DNA of 49,478 bases from Candidatus Parcubacteria bacterium (GCA_003599755.1 QZJO01000009.1:214362-263839), one strand, 5' to 3'. Positions 1 through 9,907 are shown, counted from the stretch's first letter. A program made the numbers and translations. Notes: a model not told the origin generated them from the letters alone.

Positions 1-195
1 GGACGGAATGCGCTCGCACAGGAGCGACTCCACGCCTGCTTTCAAGGTCAGCTGCGACAGCGGGCAGCCGCGGCAGGTGCCGAGCAAGCGGACGCGCACC
101 ACGCCGTCCGATACGCCGACGAATTCGATATCCCCGGCGTGGCGCGCGAGGAGCGGACGGATTTCAGCCAATGCGTGTTCGATCTGTTCTTCCAT
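1..195 (-). CDS. NifU C-terminal domain (Nfu-like) protein, partial at window start
   Basis: Minus-strand translation MEEQIEHALAEIRPLLARHAGDIEFVGVSDGVVRVRLLGTCRGCPLSQLTLKAGVE... with CxxC (CRGCP) motif; open at the window edge. Confidence 0.85.
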   Translation of the reverse strand, partial: MEEQIEHALAEIRPLLARHAGDIEFVGVSDGVVRVRLLGTCRGCPLSQLTLKAGVESLLCERIPS

Positions 196-209
196 GAATC
201 CCGACGATC

Positions 210-449
210 TTAGGATAACGAAGGACTGAAGCGGGCAAGCAGCATGAGCGCGATGAGACCCCATGCACACGCGAAGACGGTCACCACCCGCCCCTCTTTC
301 CGCAGATCCGGCTCAGAAAGCATCAATAATCCGACAATGATACCGCCGAATATGGGATTCAGCGTGGCAATCACCACGGCCCAGAAGAACCAGCGATTCT
401 TCCGAATGGATGCGCGTTCCCCGGCTGCGTGCTCCTGTTGATCTACCAT
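210..449 (-). CDS. small membrane protein (two predicted TM helices)
   Basis: MVDQQEHAAGERASIRKNRWFFWAVVIATLNPIFGGIIVGLL...; internal ATG start chosen. Confidence 0.6.
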   Translation of the reverse strand: MVDQQEHAAGERASIRKNRWFFWAVVIATLNPIFGGIIVGLLMLSEPDLRKEGRVVTVFACAWGLIALMLLARFSPSLS

Positions 450-465
450 ACCGATGATGCATTGG

Positions 466-1044
466 TTACTGCGCCAGGCGGCCTGCGACGACTTGCCAAT
501 CGATCGCTTTGAAAAATGCTTCGATGTAATCGGCGCGCTTAATGCCATAGTCCAGCATATACGCGTGTTCGAACACATCAAGAATCAGAAGCGGCGTGCA
601 TCCGGCCAGATGCCCCATATCGTGCTCGTTTACCCAGACATTGAACACCTGCTTCCCCACCGGATCAAAATACAGCACTGCCCAGCCGATGCCGCGCATC
701 GCGCTTACTGCGCGGAAATCTTTCTCCCATTGCTCGAAGGAACCATAGGTGCGCATCAGTTCGGTTTTGAGCACGCCGTCGGCGAACGATGTGCCGGTTT
801 TTGCCATATTGCCGAAATAGAGCTCATGCAGGCGCACGCCATTCCATTCCCAGCCGAATCGCCGCTTTATCTCCGCATAGGCCTGCGTCCCCGCCTTTCC
901 TTCCTTCACCAACGCATCCAAATCTTGGAGCATGGTGTTCACGTTTTTCACATAGCCCTGGTACAGCGTGAAATGGTTTTGCAACAGCTGATCGCTGAAA
1001 CCGGGCGTGCCGAGCAGATGATCGAAATTTTTCGGTTCGTACAT
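466..1044 (-). CDS. sodB: superoxide dismutase, Fe/Mn family
   Basis: MYEPKNFDHLLGTPGFSDQLLQNHFTLYQGYVKN...GWAVLYFDPVGKQVFNVWVNEHDMGHLAGCTPLLILDVFEHAYMLDYG...; DVFEHAY metal-binding motif. Confidence 0.9.
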   Translation of the reverse strand: MYEPKNFDHLLGTPGFSDQLLQNHFTLYQGYVKNVNTMLQDLDALVKEGKAGTQAYAEIKRRFGWEWNGVRLHELYFGNMAKTGTSFADGVLKTELMRTYGSFEQWEKDFRAVSAMRGIGWAVLYFDPVGKQVFNVWVNEHDMGHLAGCTPLLILDVFEHAYMLDYGIKRADYIEAFFKAIDWQVVAGRLAQ

Positions 1045-1104
1045 AGCACTCGTTAATGACTTAGTAGCCAATGACTCACTACCTTAAATGACGCAATGAC
1101 TCGC

Positions 1105-1401
1105 CTACGGATACAGCTGATTCCCTTCGTCATCGTATAAGTAAATCGCCTGCGTAGGGCAGGATTGCGCGGCGAGCATCAGGGTATCGTCGTCGATCGC
1201 CTGGTCTTCCAGTTCTTCGCGCTTGGTTTCATCCGAGGTCGGCGGCGCTTGCTTGCGGCGCAGCACGGCTTTGTTCTCGGCATCGAGCTCGAAGGTTGAG
1301 GGCGCGACTGCCACGCACGAGGCAGCGCCGATGCACAAATCCCGGCGCACGACCAGTTTCGCTACGCGCGATTTCTTTTGTCCGTTGGCTTGATTTTCCA
1401 T
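1105..1401 (-). CDS. ferredoxin (single-cluster type)
   Basis: VVRRDLCIGAASCVAVAPSTFELD...AAQSCPTQAIYLYDDEGNQLYP. Confidence 0.8.
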   Translation of the reverse strand: MENQANGQKKSRVAKLVVRRDLCIGAASCVAVAPSTFELDAENKAVLRRKQAPPTSDETKREELEDQAIDDDTLMLAAQSCPTQAIYLYDDEGNQLYP

Positions 1402-1454
1402 CTGATTCGGGGAAATATGATTGCGGCTGTTCACTTCAGATTTGAGGAGGGCAC

Positions 1455-1844
1455 ATGCCCCTGCTGAGCGAAGTACTCGGTTTCGTCGCGATCGTCGCCG
1501 TGGTGGTCGGACTCGGAAACGTGCAGCTCCTGATCCGCGCGGTCATCTGCGGCATGAGCTTGGTCATCGTCGGCTTCATCCTCGCCAGAACCCATCGCCT
1601 CGCCGAGCCGCATCTCCGGAAGCTCTTGACCGTTCGCGGCATGCCCACGCGCCTGCAACTCGTCGTCCTCGTGCCGCTCAATCTCGCTCTGATCGCCATC
1701 CCGAGTATCGGCGATGCGATCCTGGCGTGCCTCGTCGGACCATTCTACACGATGAGACTGCTGTACGCGTCGATCCGGTTCTGGCTGGCAACCGCCGGCA
1801 AGCAACTGGCGCGCACCGCGCTTTCCGTCCGCACCTGGCTCTAG
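1455..1844 (+). CDS. hypothetical membrane protein
   Basis: Hydrophobic segments; preceded by gaggaggg SD-like sequence. Confidence 0.6.
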   Translation: MPLLSEVLGFVAIVAVVVGLGNVQLLIRAVICGMSLVIVGFILARTHRLAEPHLRKLLTVRGMPTRLQLVVLVPLNLALIAIPSIGDAILACLVGPFYTMRLLYASIRFWLATAGKQLARTALSVRTWL

Positions 1845-1977
1845 GAACGCCGTGTTCCCGGGGCTCCCTCCTCCGCTCGCGACCCTTCAGCCGAAGGGTC
1901 GCGTATCTTTTAAGAACTATCCGTAGTATTTCTCCGTCGCCCCGTTCCGGCACTCCCCTTGCGGGAACATAGTATGG

Positions 1978-2652
1978 CTAACCATAATACTTTTCCTTAT
2001 AAAACCGGATCAGCTGTTCGATCTCCGGGATCAGGTCCGGCGAACCGATGCCGACCTTCAATTTCTTCTGTACGGCATCCAAGTCCGTCGCGCCCTCTAG
2101 TACCGCTTCTTCAATGTCATGATCGGTAATGTTCAGCGTAGGGTCAATGACGCGCGCACCCTCCACAATCACCCGCTCATGCTGCCCGCTGCGATGGAAA
2201 TAGTCGTTGGCCGCTTTGCGAAACGCCTTGTCCGCGAGCACCGAGCAATGGATCTTCCGGTTCGGCAGTCCGCCGAGGCGCTTCATGATGTCTTGCGGCT
2301 TAACCTTGAGCGCATCGGCGATCGGCAAGCCGCCGTTCTCGGTCACCATCACGGAAAACATCGACGTCGCGGCAATGGCCGAGGCGCAGCCGAACGTGCG
2401 CCACTTCAGATTCTCAACGCGCTCGGTCCCCGAATCGATCTTGAGCCAAATTTTCATCATGTCGCCGCATGCCGGCGAGCCGACCATGCCGATGCCGTTG
2501 AACTGCGCCTCGTCCGGATCCTCTAACATAAGATTTTGCGGATTGAAAAAGTGTTCTTTGACGATGTCGCTGTAGTACCATCGTTCACCGGTGTACTGAT
2601 TCATTACATCGGCCGGCTGTTTTACTTCTTTTTTCTGCGATGGGCTTGACAT
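1978..2652 (-). CDS. IscU/NifU-like Fe-S cluster scaffold protein
   Basis: Cys motifs GSPACGDMM, TFGCASAIAATSM, KIHCSVLADKA characteristic of IscU/NifU N-terminal family. Confidence 0.9.
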   Translation of the reverse strand: MSSPSQKKEVKQPADVMNQYTGERWYYSDIVKEHFFNPQNLMLEDPDEAQFNGIGMVGSPACGDMMKIWLKIDSGTERVENLKWRTFGCASAIAATSMFSVMVTENGGLPIADALKVKPQDIMKRLGGLPNRKIHCSVLADKAFRKAANDYFHRSGQHERVIVEGARVIDPTLNITDHDIEEAVLEGATDLDAVQKKLKVGIGSPDLIPEIEQLIRFYKEKYYG

Positions 2653-2667
2653 GGAGGAATTTTTACC

Positions 2668-3039
2668 TTAAGTATTCGTGCATGGGGCGAGAAAGTCGTG
2701 AGGTGTAGTACCGTGGAAGTCATCAAGGAGATCCGAGTCACTGTTCTCGACGGTCCGCCGGAGCTTCATCTGCAGATCGAGAGCGGCCTGGCTGCATGTC
2801 CAGGCCTCCCGCGGCCGGAACAGCCGCCATCGGTCTACCGGACCCAGCACATCCGGGTTCCCGAGCATCGGCTCGAGGAGGTCCTCGCTGTCATCAGGAG
2901 GAAGCAGAACGCGGTTCCCGGTCGCCACCACGCCCAGATAACCGTCGTGGACGCGCCCGTCCCAGTCCCAACCTCTTACCCTCACCCCGTTCTTCCCGCT
3001 CTTCAGGAGCTGCCCCGCGCCGCGTAGCACGCTGCGCAT
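2668..3039 (-). CDS. hypothetical protein
   Basis: Open frame in a minus-strand gene run between iscU-like and iscS-like genes; no recognised domain. Confidence 0.4.
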   Translation of the reverse strand: MRSVLRGAGQLLKSGKNGVRVRGWDWDGRVHDGYLGVVATGNRVLLPPDDSEDLLEPMLGNPDVLGPVDRWRLFRPREAWTCSQAALDLQMKLRRTVENSDSDLLDDFHGTTPHDFLAPCTNT

Positions 3040-3085
3040 CCCTTTTGCTCCGCCTCGGCCCGTGCGCCGGGGCGGACTTTTTTAA

Positions 3086-4354
3086 TTATTTGTACGTGCG
3101 GCCGCCGACTTTTATCTTTGAGCCTTGTCCGGCAAACGCTTCGGGGTGCGATACTTCCGTTTGGCCGACTTCCATTTTGATCGGACTGATCGCGCGAAGC
3201 TTCTCGACGATCTCCGGAAACACGTCCATCAGATAATCCAAATCCTCTTTCGCAGTCGAGCGGCCGAGCGTAAAGCGCAGGGAGCTGTGCGCATACTCAT
3301 ACGGCCGGCCGATCGCGAGAATCACATGCGACGGATCGAGCGTGGTCGAAGTGCAAGCCGAGCCGGTCGAGATCGCGATGCCCTTGGCGTCCAAATACAG
3401 AATCACGGCCTCGCCCTCGATATCGAGCACCGACACGTTGATGTTGGACGGCAGACGCGTGGTCGGGTGCCCGTTCAGCACGGTTTTCGGAATTTCGGTC
3501 GTAAGCCGCTGGATCAGATAATCGCGCAATTCCGTCAGGCGCGCAGATTCAGCTTCGCGCTCGGCCTCGGCGATTTCCAGCGCCTTGGCAAAGCCCACGA
3601 TCAGCGGCACGTTTTCCGTGCCCGAACGCAAATTCTGCTCCTGCCCGCCGCCCTGGAATATCGGCTGCAATCGCGTACCCGAGCGGACATACAAGCATCC
3701 GGATCCTTTCGGTCCGTAGATTTTGCCGCCGTTGACGCTCATGAGATCCACGCCGAGCGCTGCGGTCGAGAGCGGCAGGAAGCCCGCTGCCTGCGATGCG
3801 TCGCAGTGAAACGAAATCGGCAGCACGCCGCCGCCCTGCGCGCGTTCATTTCGGACTCGTTTGACGATCGCGCCGATCTCGGCGATCGGCTGGATCGTGC
3901 CGATCTCGTTGTTCGCATACATCACCGAGACGAGCACCGTGTGCGGCCGGATGGCTTTCTCGACCGCCTTGGGATCCACGATACCGTCTTCGCCGATCGG
4001 CAAAAACGTTACTTCCCAGCCGTCGCGCTCCAGCGCTTCGAACGAACGGAGCCCCGCGTGGTGTTCGAACGCCGTGGTGATCAGATGCTTCCCCGGATGC
4101 AGCCGCGCGGTGCCGAGGATCGCGATGTTATCTGCCTCGGTTCCGCCGGCGGTAAATATGATTTCGCTCGGCCGCGAGCCGAAAATCTTGGCCACGGTTT
4201 CGCGGGCCTCATCCACGGCGGCTTTCGCAAGCCGGCCCTGGCGATAGAGCGCCGCGGGATTGCCGTAGCGCGCGTCCCAAAACGGCTCCATCGCGGCTTT
4301 GACGCGCGGATCCATCGGGGTTGCGGCGGCATGATCGAGATAAATTTCTTTCAT
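3086..4354 (-). CDS. cysteine desulfurase (IscS/NifS family)
   Basis: MKEIYLDHAAATPMDPRVKAAMEPF...TGGTEADN...SFHCDASQAAG...SGSACTS-like STGSACTSTTLDPSHV. Confidence 0.93.
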   Translation of the reverse strand: MKEIYLDHAAATPMDPRVKAAMEPFWDARYGNPAALYRQGRLAKAAVDEARETVAKIFGSRPSEIIFTAGGTEADNIAILGTARLHPGKHLITTAFEHHAGLRSFEALERDGWEVTFLPIGEDGIVDPKAVEKAIRPHTVLVSVMYANNEIGTIQPIAEIGAIVKRVRNERAQGGGVLPISFHCDASQAAGFLPLSTAALGVDLMSVNGGKIYGPKGSGCLYVRSGTRLQPIFQGGGQEQNLRSGTENVPLIVGFAKALEIAEAEREAESARLTELRDYLIQRLTTEIPKTVLNGHPTTRLPSNINVSVLDIEGEAVILYLDAKGIAISTGSACTSTTLDPSHVILAIGRPYEYAHSSLRFTLGRSTAKEDLDYLMDVFPEIVEKLRAISPIKMEVGQTEVSHPEAFAGQGSKIKVGGRTYK

Positions 4355-4755
4355 GAAAGTTTCGCGACCGTCATTTTATTGAGTGCCGATTCAACGTCGC
4401 GCGCGACGCGCTCCCATGCCGCGCGCGTGTCGCACGAGGCATCATCCGGGCAAGGACAGAGCTGCTCGGAGCGCAGGCATCCGAGCGCGAGCGGCTGCTC
4501 GCCGAAGAGCTTCGCCACCCCGCCGAGCGAAAGCTTCTTCGGGTCGCGGAGCAATCGGTATCCCCCGGCGGCGCCCGCTTTGGCGCCGATAATATTCTTT
4601 TTGCGGAGCGTCCCCGCGACTTTTTCCAAAAACGGCAGCGGCAGGCGCTCTTTGGCCGCGATCGCGCGCAGCGAAACATGCTTCCCCGAGGCAAAGCTCG
4701 GCTTAAGCGCGGCAAGGAGGATGCAGGCGTAATCGATTTTACGCGAAATGCGCAT
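4351..4755 (-). CDS. Rrf2-family transcriptional regulator
   Basis: MRISRKIDYACILLAAL...VSLRAIAAKERLPLPFLEKVAGTLRKKNIIGAKAGAAGGYRLLRDP; overlaps the cysteine desulfurase start by 4 nt. Confidence 0.88.
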   Translation of the reverse strand: MRISRKIDYACILLAALKPSFASGKHVSLRAIAAKERLPLPFLEKVAGTLRKKNIIGAKAGAAGGYRLLRDPKKLSLGGVAKLFGEQPLALGCLRSEQLCPCPDDASCDTRAAWERVARDVESALNKMTVAKLS

Positions 4756-4960
4756 GGGCTCGGATAATTCGGATCGCTATGGTCCGAATTCCAGCATAAT
4801 CCTCTGCATTGCACGGTCAAGTTGACGCATGCTCTGACGCGCGAAATCGCTGCAAGGGGATCAGCCATACATCCGTCGTCTCTGCGGCGAAACAGAATCG
4901 CATCGTCGCCGGTACCACATGCGGCGAGCGAAAAACGGTTCTTTCGGAAAGGAGAGTCCA

Positions 4961-5640
4961 TGAAGCTTCGGGATGTAACGACGCTGCCGCGGAACATCGG
5001 CCGAGCAGCGCTGGAGTTCAGCGTCCGACCTCATGCGCCCCTGGCCGTGGGGCAGGTCATCACGCTGCCGTATGAAGACGACGCCGAGCTCCTGCCGTTC
5101 GGCAGCCGTGGCGAATTCTTTTACGTGCGCCCGCGGTTTCGCGCGGTCTACTACGGCTCCGGCGGCGGGGCCGCGCCGTTCGTGGCCTATATCCCGCGCG
5201 GATTCCTTCGCGTCTTCCGCCAATGGGGCGAACAGCGATTCCGCGCCCTGCTTGCGGCCGTGCGCGAACCTTTCGTCATCCGGGCCGCACAAGAGCGCTG
5301 GGGTACGCAAAAGACCCTCGTCTACGGCGACGTCTACGCTTACCCCCTCCCCTGGCTCTGGGATAAGTTTCTCGAGCTGGGTTGGCATGAGCTCGGAACC
5401 GCCTGCAACGCCGGCAAAGACCAGATACACCGGACTCTCGACGATACGCGCTGGATGGTGGTCGGCTGCTCGGCACGCATCAAGGATGCCGATCGCAAAT
5501 TCATCACCCAGGGCGCCGGAGAGTTTCTCGTGTTCTCAGGCTCGCTCCGGCGCGCGGGCATAACCGCGGAATACCTCGAAGGACCGCACATCATCGCCGT
5601 GGCGCGCATCGTGTTCGAGCCGCCAATCAAGTACGCGTAG
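4961..5640 (+). CDS. hypothetical protein
   Basis: aaaggagag SD upstream of ATG; MKLRDVTTLPRNIGRAALEFSVRPHAPLAVGQ... Confidence 0.6.
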
Positions 5641-5651
5641 ACAACGCAATT

Positions 5652-5678
5652 CCCCGGTCTGCCCAGAGCGGACCGGGG
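5652..5678. terminator. hairpin terminator-like (ccccggtc...ggaccgggg)
   Basis: Inverted repeat just after the stop at 5640. Confidence 0.5.
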
Positions 5679-5700
5679 ATCGCTTTTTGGCATCGCCGGA

Positions 5701-6255
5701 TCAGACCGGTATGGTGGCGATCGTCATGTAGCGCGCGCCACCCGGCGCGCGCTCGGATTCCATCACGCTGACCTCCCCCACTGGCGCGACCAGGCGCACC
5801 TCCTCGAGCACGTTCATTTTTACTTCGAGCTCGGTCAGCGCGCCGGGCTCAAATCGCGCAAGCGTCACATGGGCATTCCGCTCACGCTCGTCCGCTTCGA
5901 ACGGCGGCATGCCGGACGTTTCCTTCCATATTTCGCCGATACGCTCGGCTAGCTTCCCAAGTTCCGGCGGCGTGGGGCCGGAAAGCCATATCATGCGGCT
6001 CGGCTGGTTCGGCGGCGCGAGCATGATTTTATCGAACCGAAAAGAAAACGCCCCGCCGAGGCGCGCGTTGCGCAGCGCGGCGACCAAAGCATCGCATTGG
6101 GCATCATCCAAACCGACGGGCGGGATGACCGTCACGTGCCACTGTTCTTCCGGAATCCACCGCAACGGCAGCCAGCGCCATTGCTGAATAAGCTCGGCGA
6201 GCTTGGCTTTCAGATCTGGGGGAAGCTCGATGGCGATGAAAATCCGGCGCTCCAT
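5701..6255 (-). CDS. thpR: RNA 2',3'-cyclic phosphodiesterase (2H family, ThpR-like)
   Basis: MERRIFIAIELPPDLKAKLAELIQQW...WHVTVIPP...NAHVTLARF: two HxTx motifs. Confidence 0.88.
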   Translation of the reverse strand: MERRIFIAIELPPDLKAKLAELIQQWRWLPLRWIPEEQWHVTVIPPVGLDDAQCDALVAALRNARLGGAFSFRFDKIMLAPPNQPSRMIWLSGPTPPELGKLAERIGEIWKETSGMPPFEADERERNAHVTLARFEPGALTELEVKMNVLEEVRLVAPVGEVSVMESERAPGGARYMTIATIPV

Positions 6256-6290
6256 GGATAGATCGTAGCATGGCGTCTCATCAAAAAGTG

Positions 6291-6320
6291 AAGACCGCTC
6301 GGCTGCTGCCGAGCGGTCTT
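6291..6320. terminator. hairpin, 12-bp arms (aagaccgctcgg/ccgagcggtctt)
   Basis: Perfect inverted repeat in intergenic space. Confidence 0.7.
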
Positions 6321-6416
6321 GAAAATGCAGGGTTGGTGTCTACGGAGCGCCGAGATTAAAATCGAACCGCTCCGAGCTATCGAGCCGCGGAGCGGTGAAC
6401 GCTGCCCTGATCTTCC

Positions 6417-6614
6417 CTATCGATCGCGAAGGATCGCCTCGACGATAGCGGGATCTTCCTTGTCGATCCACCTTCTTTCGCCTCGATCGTCGCAGACGAA
6501 GTACTTCGTTGACGTCTCATCGATGACTCTCCAGTCGTGGAGACTGGCATGTTTTCGGTCATCAACGTCCGTGTCGTACATCACATCGTAACGGACGAAA
6601 CGCGCCATCGGCAC
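6417..6614 (-). CDS. small hypothetical protein
   Basis: MPMARFVRYDVMYDTDVDDRKHASLHDWRVIDETSTKYFVCDDRGERRWIDKEDPAIVEAILRDR; aggaggtgc SD at 6612-6620. Confidence 0.55.
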   Translation of the reverse strand: MPMARFVRYDVMYDTDVDDRKHASLHDWRVIDETSTKYFVCDDRGERRWIDKEDPAIVEAILRDR

Positions 6615-6648
6615 CTCCTGCTACGGTTTGATATACTGCATCAACTCC

Positions 6649-7305
6649 TTACGGCACAATCTGCAGCGCCAGTTCTTCGAGGTGGTCAACCACGAGCGCC
6701 GCGCCCGCTTCCGTGAGCACGTCGCGCGTATCATACCCGCGCGTCATGCCGATCGGGATGAGCCCCGCGGCGCGCGCGTCTTGCATGTCGCAGGCAAGAT
6801 CGCCGACGTAGCAAGCCGCGCGGAACGGGATGGCGAGCGCGAGGCAGGCGTCTTCGAGCAGCCGCACTTTCGGCCTGCCGAAGCTCGAGACGACGTGCGC
6901 GAAGTACTCGTGGATGCCGTGCTTCACGAACCACTCGAACTGCAGCTGGATGCGCACGCCGCTGACGACGAACGCGGGAAGCCCGCAGGTATCGATGTAC
7001 GCGAGGAACGAAGCCACGTCATCGAACGGCGCGGTCGCGTCCTCGGCATACTGCAGAATGCCGCGGTACACTTCGGTGATTCGTTCGACCGTATGGCTGA
7101 CGCCGCAAGAGCGGTAGAATCCGAGAAAGTCGTGCGAATACTGCCGCACCCACTGCACGTAGCTTGGCGGCGTACCGCCGAGCGTTACGATGGTCTGAGC
7201 CAGCGTCCGATACGCCAGATACGCCGTATCCCGCTGCACGCCGTCGATGTCCAACCCGACGGCGCAAATCTCGACCGGACCTTCGGGCAAGAACAGTGTT
7301 GGCAC
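6649..7305 (-). CDS. HAD-superfamily hydrolase
   Basis: AVGLDIDGVQRDTAYLAY...AFVVSGV...GRPKVRLLEDACLAL...CYVGDLACDMQDARAAGLIPIGMTRGY. Confidence 0.8.
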   Translation of the reverse strand: MPTLFLPEGPVEICAVGLDIDGVQRDTAYLAYRTLAQTIVTLGGTPPSYVQWVRQYSHDFLGFYRSCGVSHTVERITEVYRGILQYAEDATAPFDDVASFLAYIDTCGLPAFVVSGVRIQLQFEWFVKHGIHEYFAHVVSSFGRPKVRLLEDACLALAIPFRAACYVGDLACDMQDARAAGLIPIGMTRGYDTRDVLTEAGAALVVDHLEELALQIVP

Positions 7306-7472
7306 GGTGGCCTCCTTTCGCTGATTTGGTTATTGGAGTTGCTTGGCCGCAGCTGAACGCAACGCGTGCGTGCAATTGGGGCCAAAAAAACCGATGAAAA
7401 GAGCAGTGCTAAAGTAGCATGTTTTGCTGATAAGTCAACCCGAGCTGCTGCAAACTTATATAAATATTGTAA

Positions 7473-7497
7473 CCGCCCCGTGCAGCGCACGGGGCGG
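7473..7497. terminator. hairpin ccgccccgtg/cacggggcgg
   Basis: 10-bp perfect inverted repeat with 5-nt loop downstream of the 7516-7944 minus gene. Confidence 0.6.
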
Positions 7498-7515
7498 AGT
7501 GATGCCGAACGAACT

Positions 7516-7944
7516 TCAGTTGCGGGCCCAGATGTCCGCGTTCTCGCCCTTGGGCCAGAGGGCCACGAAACACCGATCGAGATGCAGCGGCGGGTTCCAG
7601 TCCGAGTACTCGAACGTGATACGGGTCCTGCGCTCGAGCTTCCCGATCATCCGAAGCTCGATGGTGAGCTCCGCCTGATCCGCGAGGTACTGCCACCGCT
7701 CGAGCCGATCACGGTTCCGCCGCCGCAGGTTCGCGACGCGGAACACGCAGTTCTCGCCTTCGCACTCGACCGCACGGATCTCGGCCAGCACCTGCACCGA
7801 CTCACGGCCGCGCGCGTGCTGGATGAACTGGATCTGGCCGCCGATGTAGTCCGGCGCCCACCGACGGAAGTCGGCGTAGCGCTCGCGACGGATGCGATCG
7901 AGGTCAGCGACGGTGTGGCGCGGGTAGCGGTTGAAGCGACCCAT
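7516..7944 (-). CDS. hypothetical protein
   Basis: MGRFNRYPRHTVADLDRIRRERYADFRRWAPDYIGGQIQFIQ...; aaggaggaagtc SD upstream of ATG. Confidence 0.6.
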   Translation of the reverse strand: MGRFNRYPRHTVADLDRIRRERYADFRRWAPDYIGGQIQFIQHARGRESVQVLAEIRAVECEGENCVFRVANLRRRNRDRLERWQYLADQAELTIELRMIGKLERRTRITFEYSDWNPPLHLDRCFVALWPKGENADIWARN

Positions 7945-8186
7945 GACTTCCTCCTTCGAGGCGGTGTGCGGTTCGTGCCGCACCCCTCTCTCGGAAGAGA
8001 GCCATGTACTGCATGAGTGCGACGTCAGTTCTTCAAGAATGAGTCGCTAACGTTGGTAATGCATGAGCTTTCCTCCTTTCTAATTATATTATATACTTTT
8101 ACAATAAATAGTCAATATATCGCCTCTGTCGAGTTTGAAAGACGGCAAGCGATATTCTATAGTAGCTAAGCTGCGAAATTGATATT

Positions 8187-8256
8187 CCGGGATCGTCTAG
8201 TGGTAGGACGCCGCGCTCTGGACGCGGAAACTGGGGTTCGAGTCCCTGTCCCGGAG
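8187..8256 (+). tRNA. tRNA-Gln (anticodon CTG)
   Basis: tccggga/tcccgga acceptor stem, ccgcg-ctctgga-cgcgg anticodon arm, ggggttcgagtccc T-arm. Confidence 0.92.
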
Positions 8257-9906
8257 GAGAAGGCGTGATTTCGGGTCAGAATCCCGGAATCGTGCCTTAG
8301 CAAGAGGGTTTCTGGAGGTTCGAATTTTCTTTCGAGGCTCCTGTGACTCCATGATAGATTTATCGGGCGCTGTTACAGCAACGCCAGACAGGACGCCCTT
8401 TTCGGGGGTGTTTTGTGTTGGTTCGAATTTTTCGGCATCCAGCTTCTCTTGTACGCGCCTCGCAAGGCGTTCTACTGGCTCCGAGAGAGTATACGCAACC
8501 TTCTTATCCTTCAGCATCAAGGCGGAAAAGATGTAGCCAAGCAGGAGTCGCCGTTCGTCTGGTGTGCGTTTTTCATAGATTTCCCTAGCCCGGCGGGCTA
8601 AATCGATTACATCGAGCCAAAGTTCAAAATAGCGTGACTCCTCGGATTTGAGACGAGTCATCTGCTCACGGATTTGCTCTTGCTCATTATTAATTTCACC
8701 TTCTTTCCGTTTCCATACCTCATTCGAGACGCCATCATCTAGTCGAATTTCGAAAAGGCGGTCGAGTCTCTTCTGCAAACTTTCGTATCGAGCAGAGAGT
8801 GCGCGTAAAGCATTTTCCTTGTATTCAATCTCCTCTGCGTGGTCAGCCTTGATGCCGTTTCGTATAGCGTCTGCCTCCGCTGGCGTGATTGCTTCGAAGA
8901 GTTCGAATACCCCCTTAATTTGACCCTCGATTTCTTCCTCACGCACAAATGCCGTCTGCTTACATCCGCGATAATGATTGCAGTGGTAGTAAACGTGGCC
9001 TTTTTGAATTTCACCTGTGATAGTTCCACCACATTCGCTACAAGTCAAAGTTTTCTTGAAAGCAAAAATATGTTTTCGGTACTTGGGGCCTCCTCCGCGG
9101 ACAAGACGTTGTTGAACAACATCAAAAAGCTCCTTCGTGATAAGTGCCGTATGCTTGCCATTTGGATGAACTTCACCATTCCAGCGCATAGCCCCATAGT
9201 AAAAAACTTCTTTCAGCAACCTTTCGATTGCACTCTTTACTACCATCCTTCCAGAGCGGGCGCGAAAACCTTCAGTGTATAATTTTTCCGTCAAAGATTT
9301 CAGCGAATAATTCCCCGAGGCATATAACTCAAAAGCCATCCTCACAAACGGTGCGCGCTCATCGTCTATGATGTGTTCTTTATGACCCCTGTCGCCCGTG
9401 GTTTTATAACCAATTGGCGGCTCTGCGGGCAACCATCCCTGTTCTAGTTTTTCACGATGACCCTTTCTCACCTCTTCAGATAGGTTTGTAATCTGTTTCT
9501 TTGCCAAAACAATCTCGATGTCCCAACGAAACTTTTCGTCGGAGGTAGCATTTCGATGTATAACCAAATTCTGTTTCACAAAATGAACTTGGCGTTCTGG
9601 AGCAATTTCTATCCAATCATTCACTACGACCGCTTCTTTCATATTACGCGTGAGTCGGTCAACTTTTTCGCAAAGCAAATTTTGGATTTGGTAGTCTTCA
9701 ATATACTCCATCATCGCAGAGAAAACTTGGCGTTGCTTTCTTCCGCTAGCAGATTCTGATATTGAGAAGATATTCGCAACTTTGAATCCTTTTCGTGCGG
9801 CATAATCTTTGAGTAATCTTTCTTGCGCTGGAAGCGAATAACCAGTTTCCTCTTGCTCGCGCGAGGAGACGCGACAGTAGAGAACTGCGCCGTTGTTTTT
9901 ATTCAT
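8197..9906 (-). CDS. large serine recombinase / site-specific integrase
   Basis: AVLYCRVSSREQEETGYSLPAQERLLKDYA resolvase start; KTLTCSECGGTITGEIQKGHVYYHCNHYRGC Zn-ribbon; coiled-coil C-terminus; reads into tRNA-Gln antisense. Confidence 0.93.
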   Translation of the reverse strand: MNKNNGAVLYCRVSSREQEETGYSLPAQERLLKDYAARKGFKVANIFSISESASGRKQRQVFSAMMEYIEDYQIQNLLCEKVDRLTRNMKEAVVVNDWIEIAPERQVHFVKQNLVIHRNATSDEKFRWDIEIVLAKKQITNLSEEVRKGHREKLEQGWLPAEPPIGYKTTGDRGHKEHIIDDERAPFVRMAFELYASGNYSLKSLTEKLYTEGFRARSGRMVVKSAIERLLKEVFYYGAMRWNGEVHPNGKHTALITKELFDVVQQRLVRGGGPKYRKHIFAFKKTLTCSECGGTITGEIQKGHVYYHCNHYRGCKQTAFVREEEIEGQIKGVFELFEAITPAEADAIRNGIKADHAEEIEYKENALRALSARYESLQKRLDRLFEIRLDDGVSNEVWKRKEGEINNEQEQIREQMTRLKSEESRYFELWLDVIDLARRAREIYEKRTPDERRLLLGYIFSALMLKDKKVAYTLSEPVERLARRVQEKLDAEKFEPTQNTPEKGVLSGVAVTAPDKSIMESQEPRKKIRTSRNPLAKARFRDSDPKSRLLLRDRDSNPSFRVQSAASYH

Positions 9907-9907
9907 C

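Noticed and set aside
3125-4732. 535-aa plus-strand ORF opposite the cysteine desulfurase and Rrf2 genes
   Set aside because: Antisense frame of well-supported conserved genes; long antisense ORFs are expected in GC-rich coding DNA
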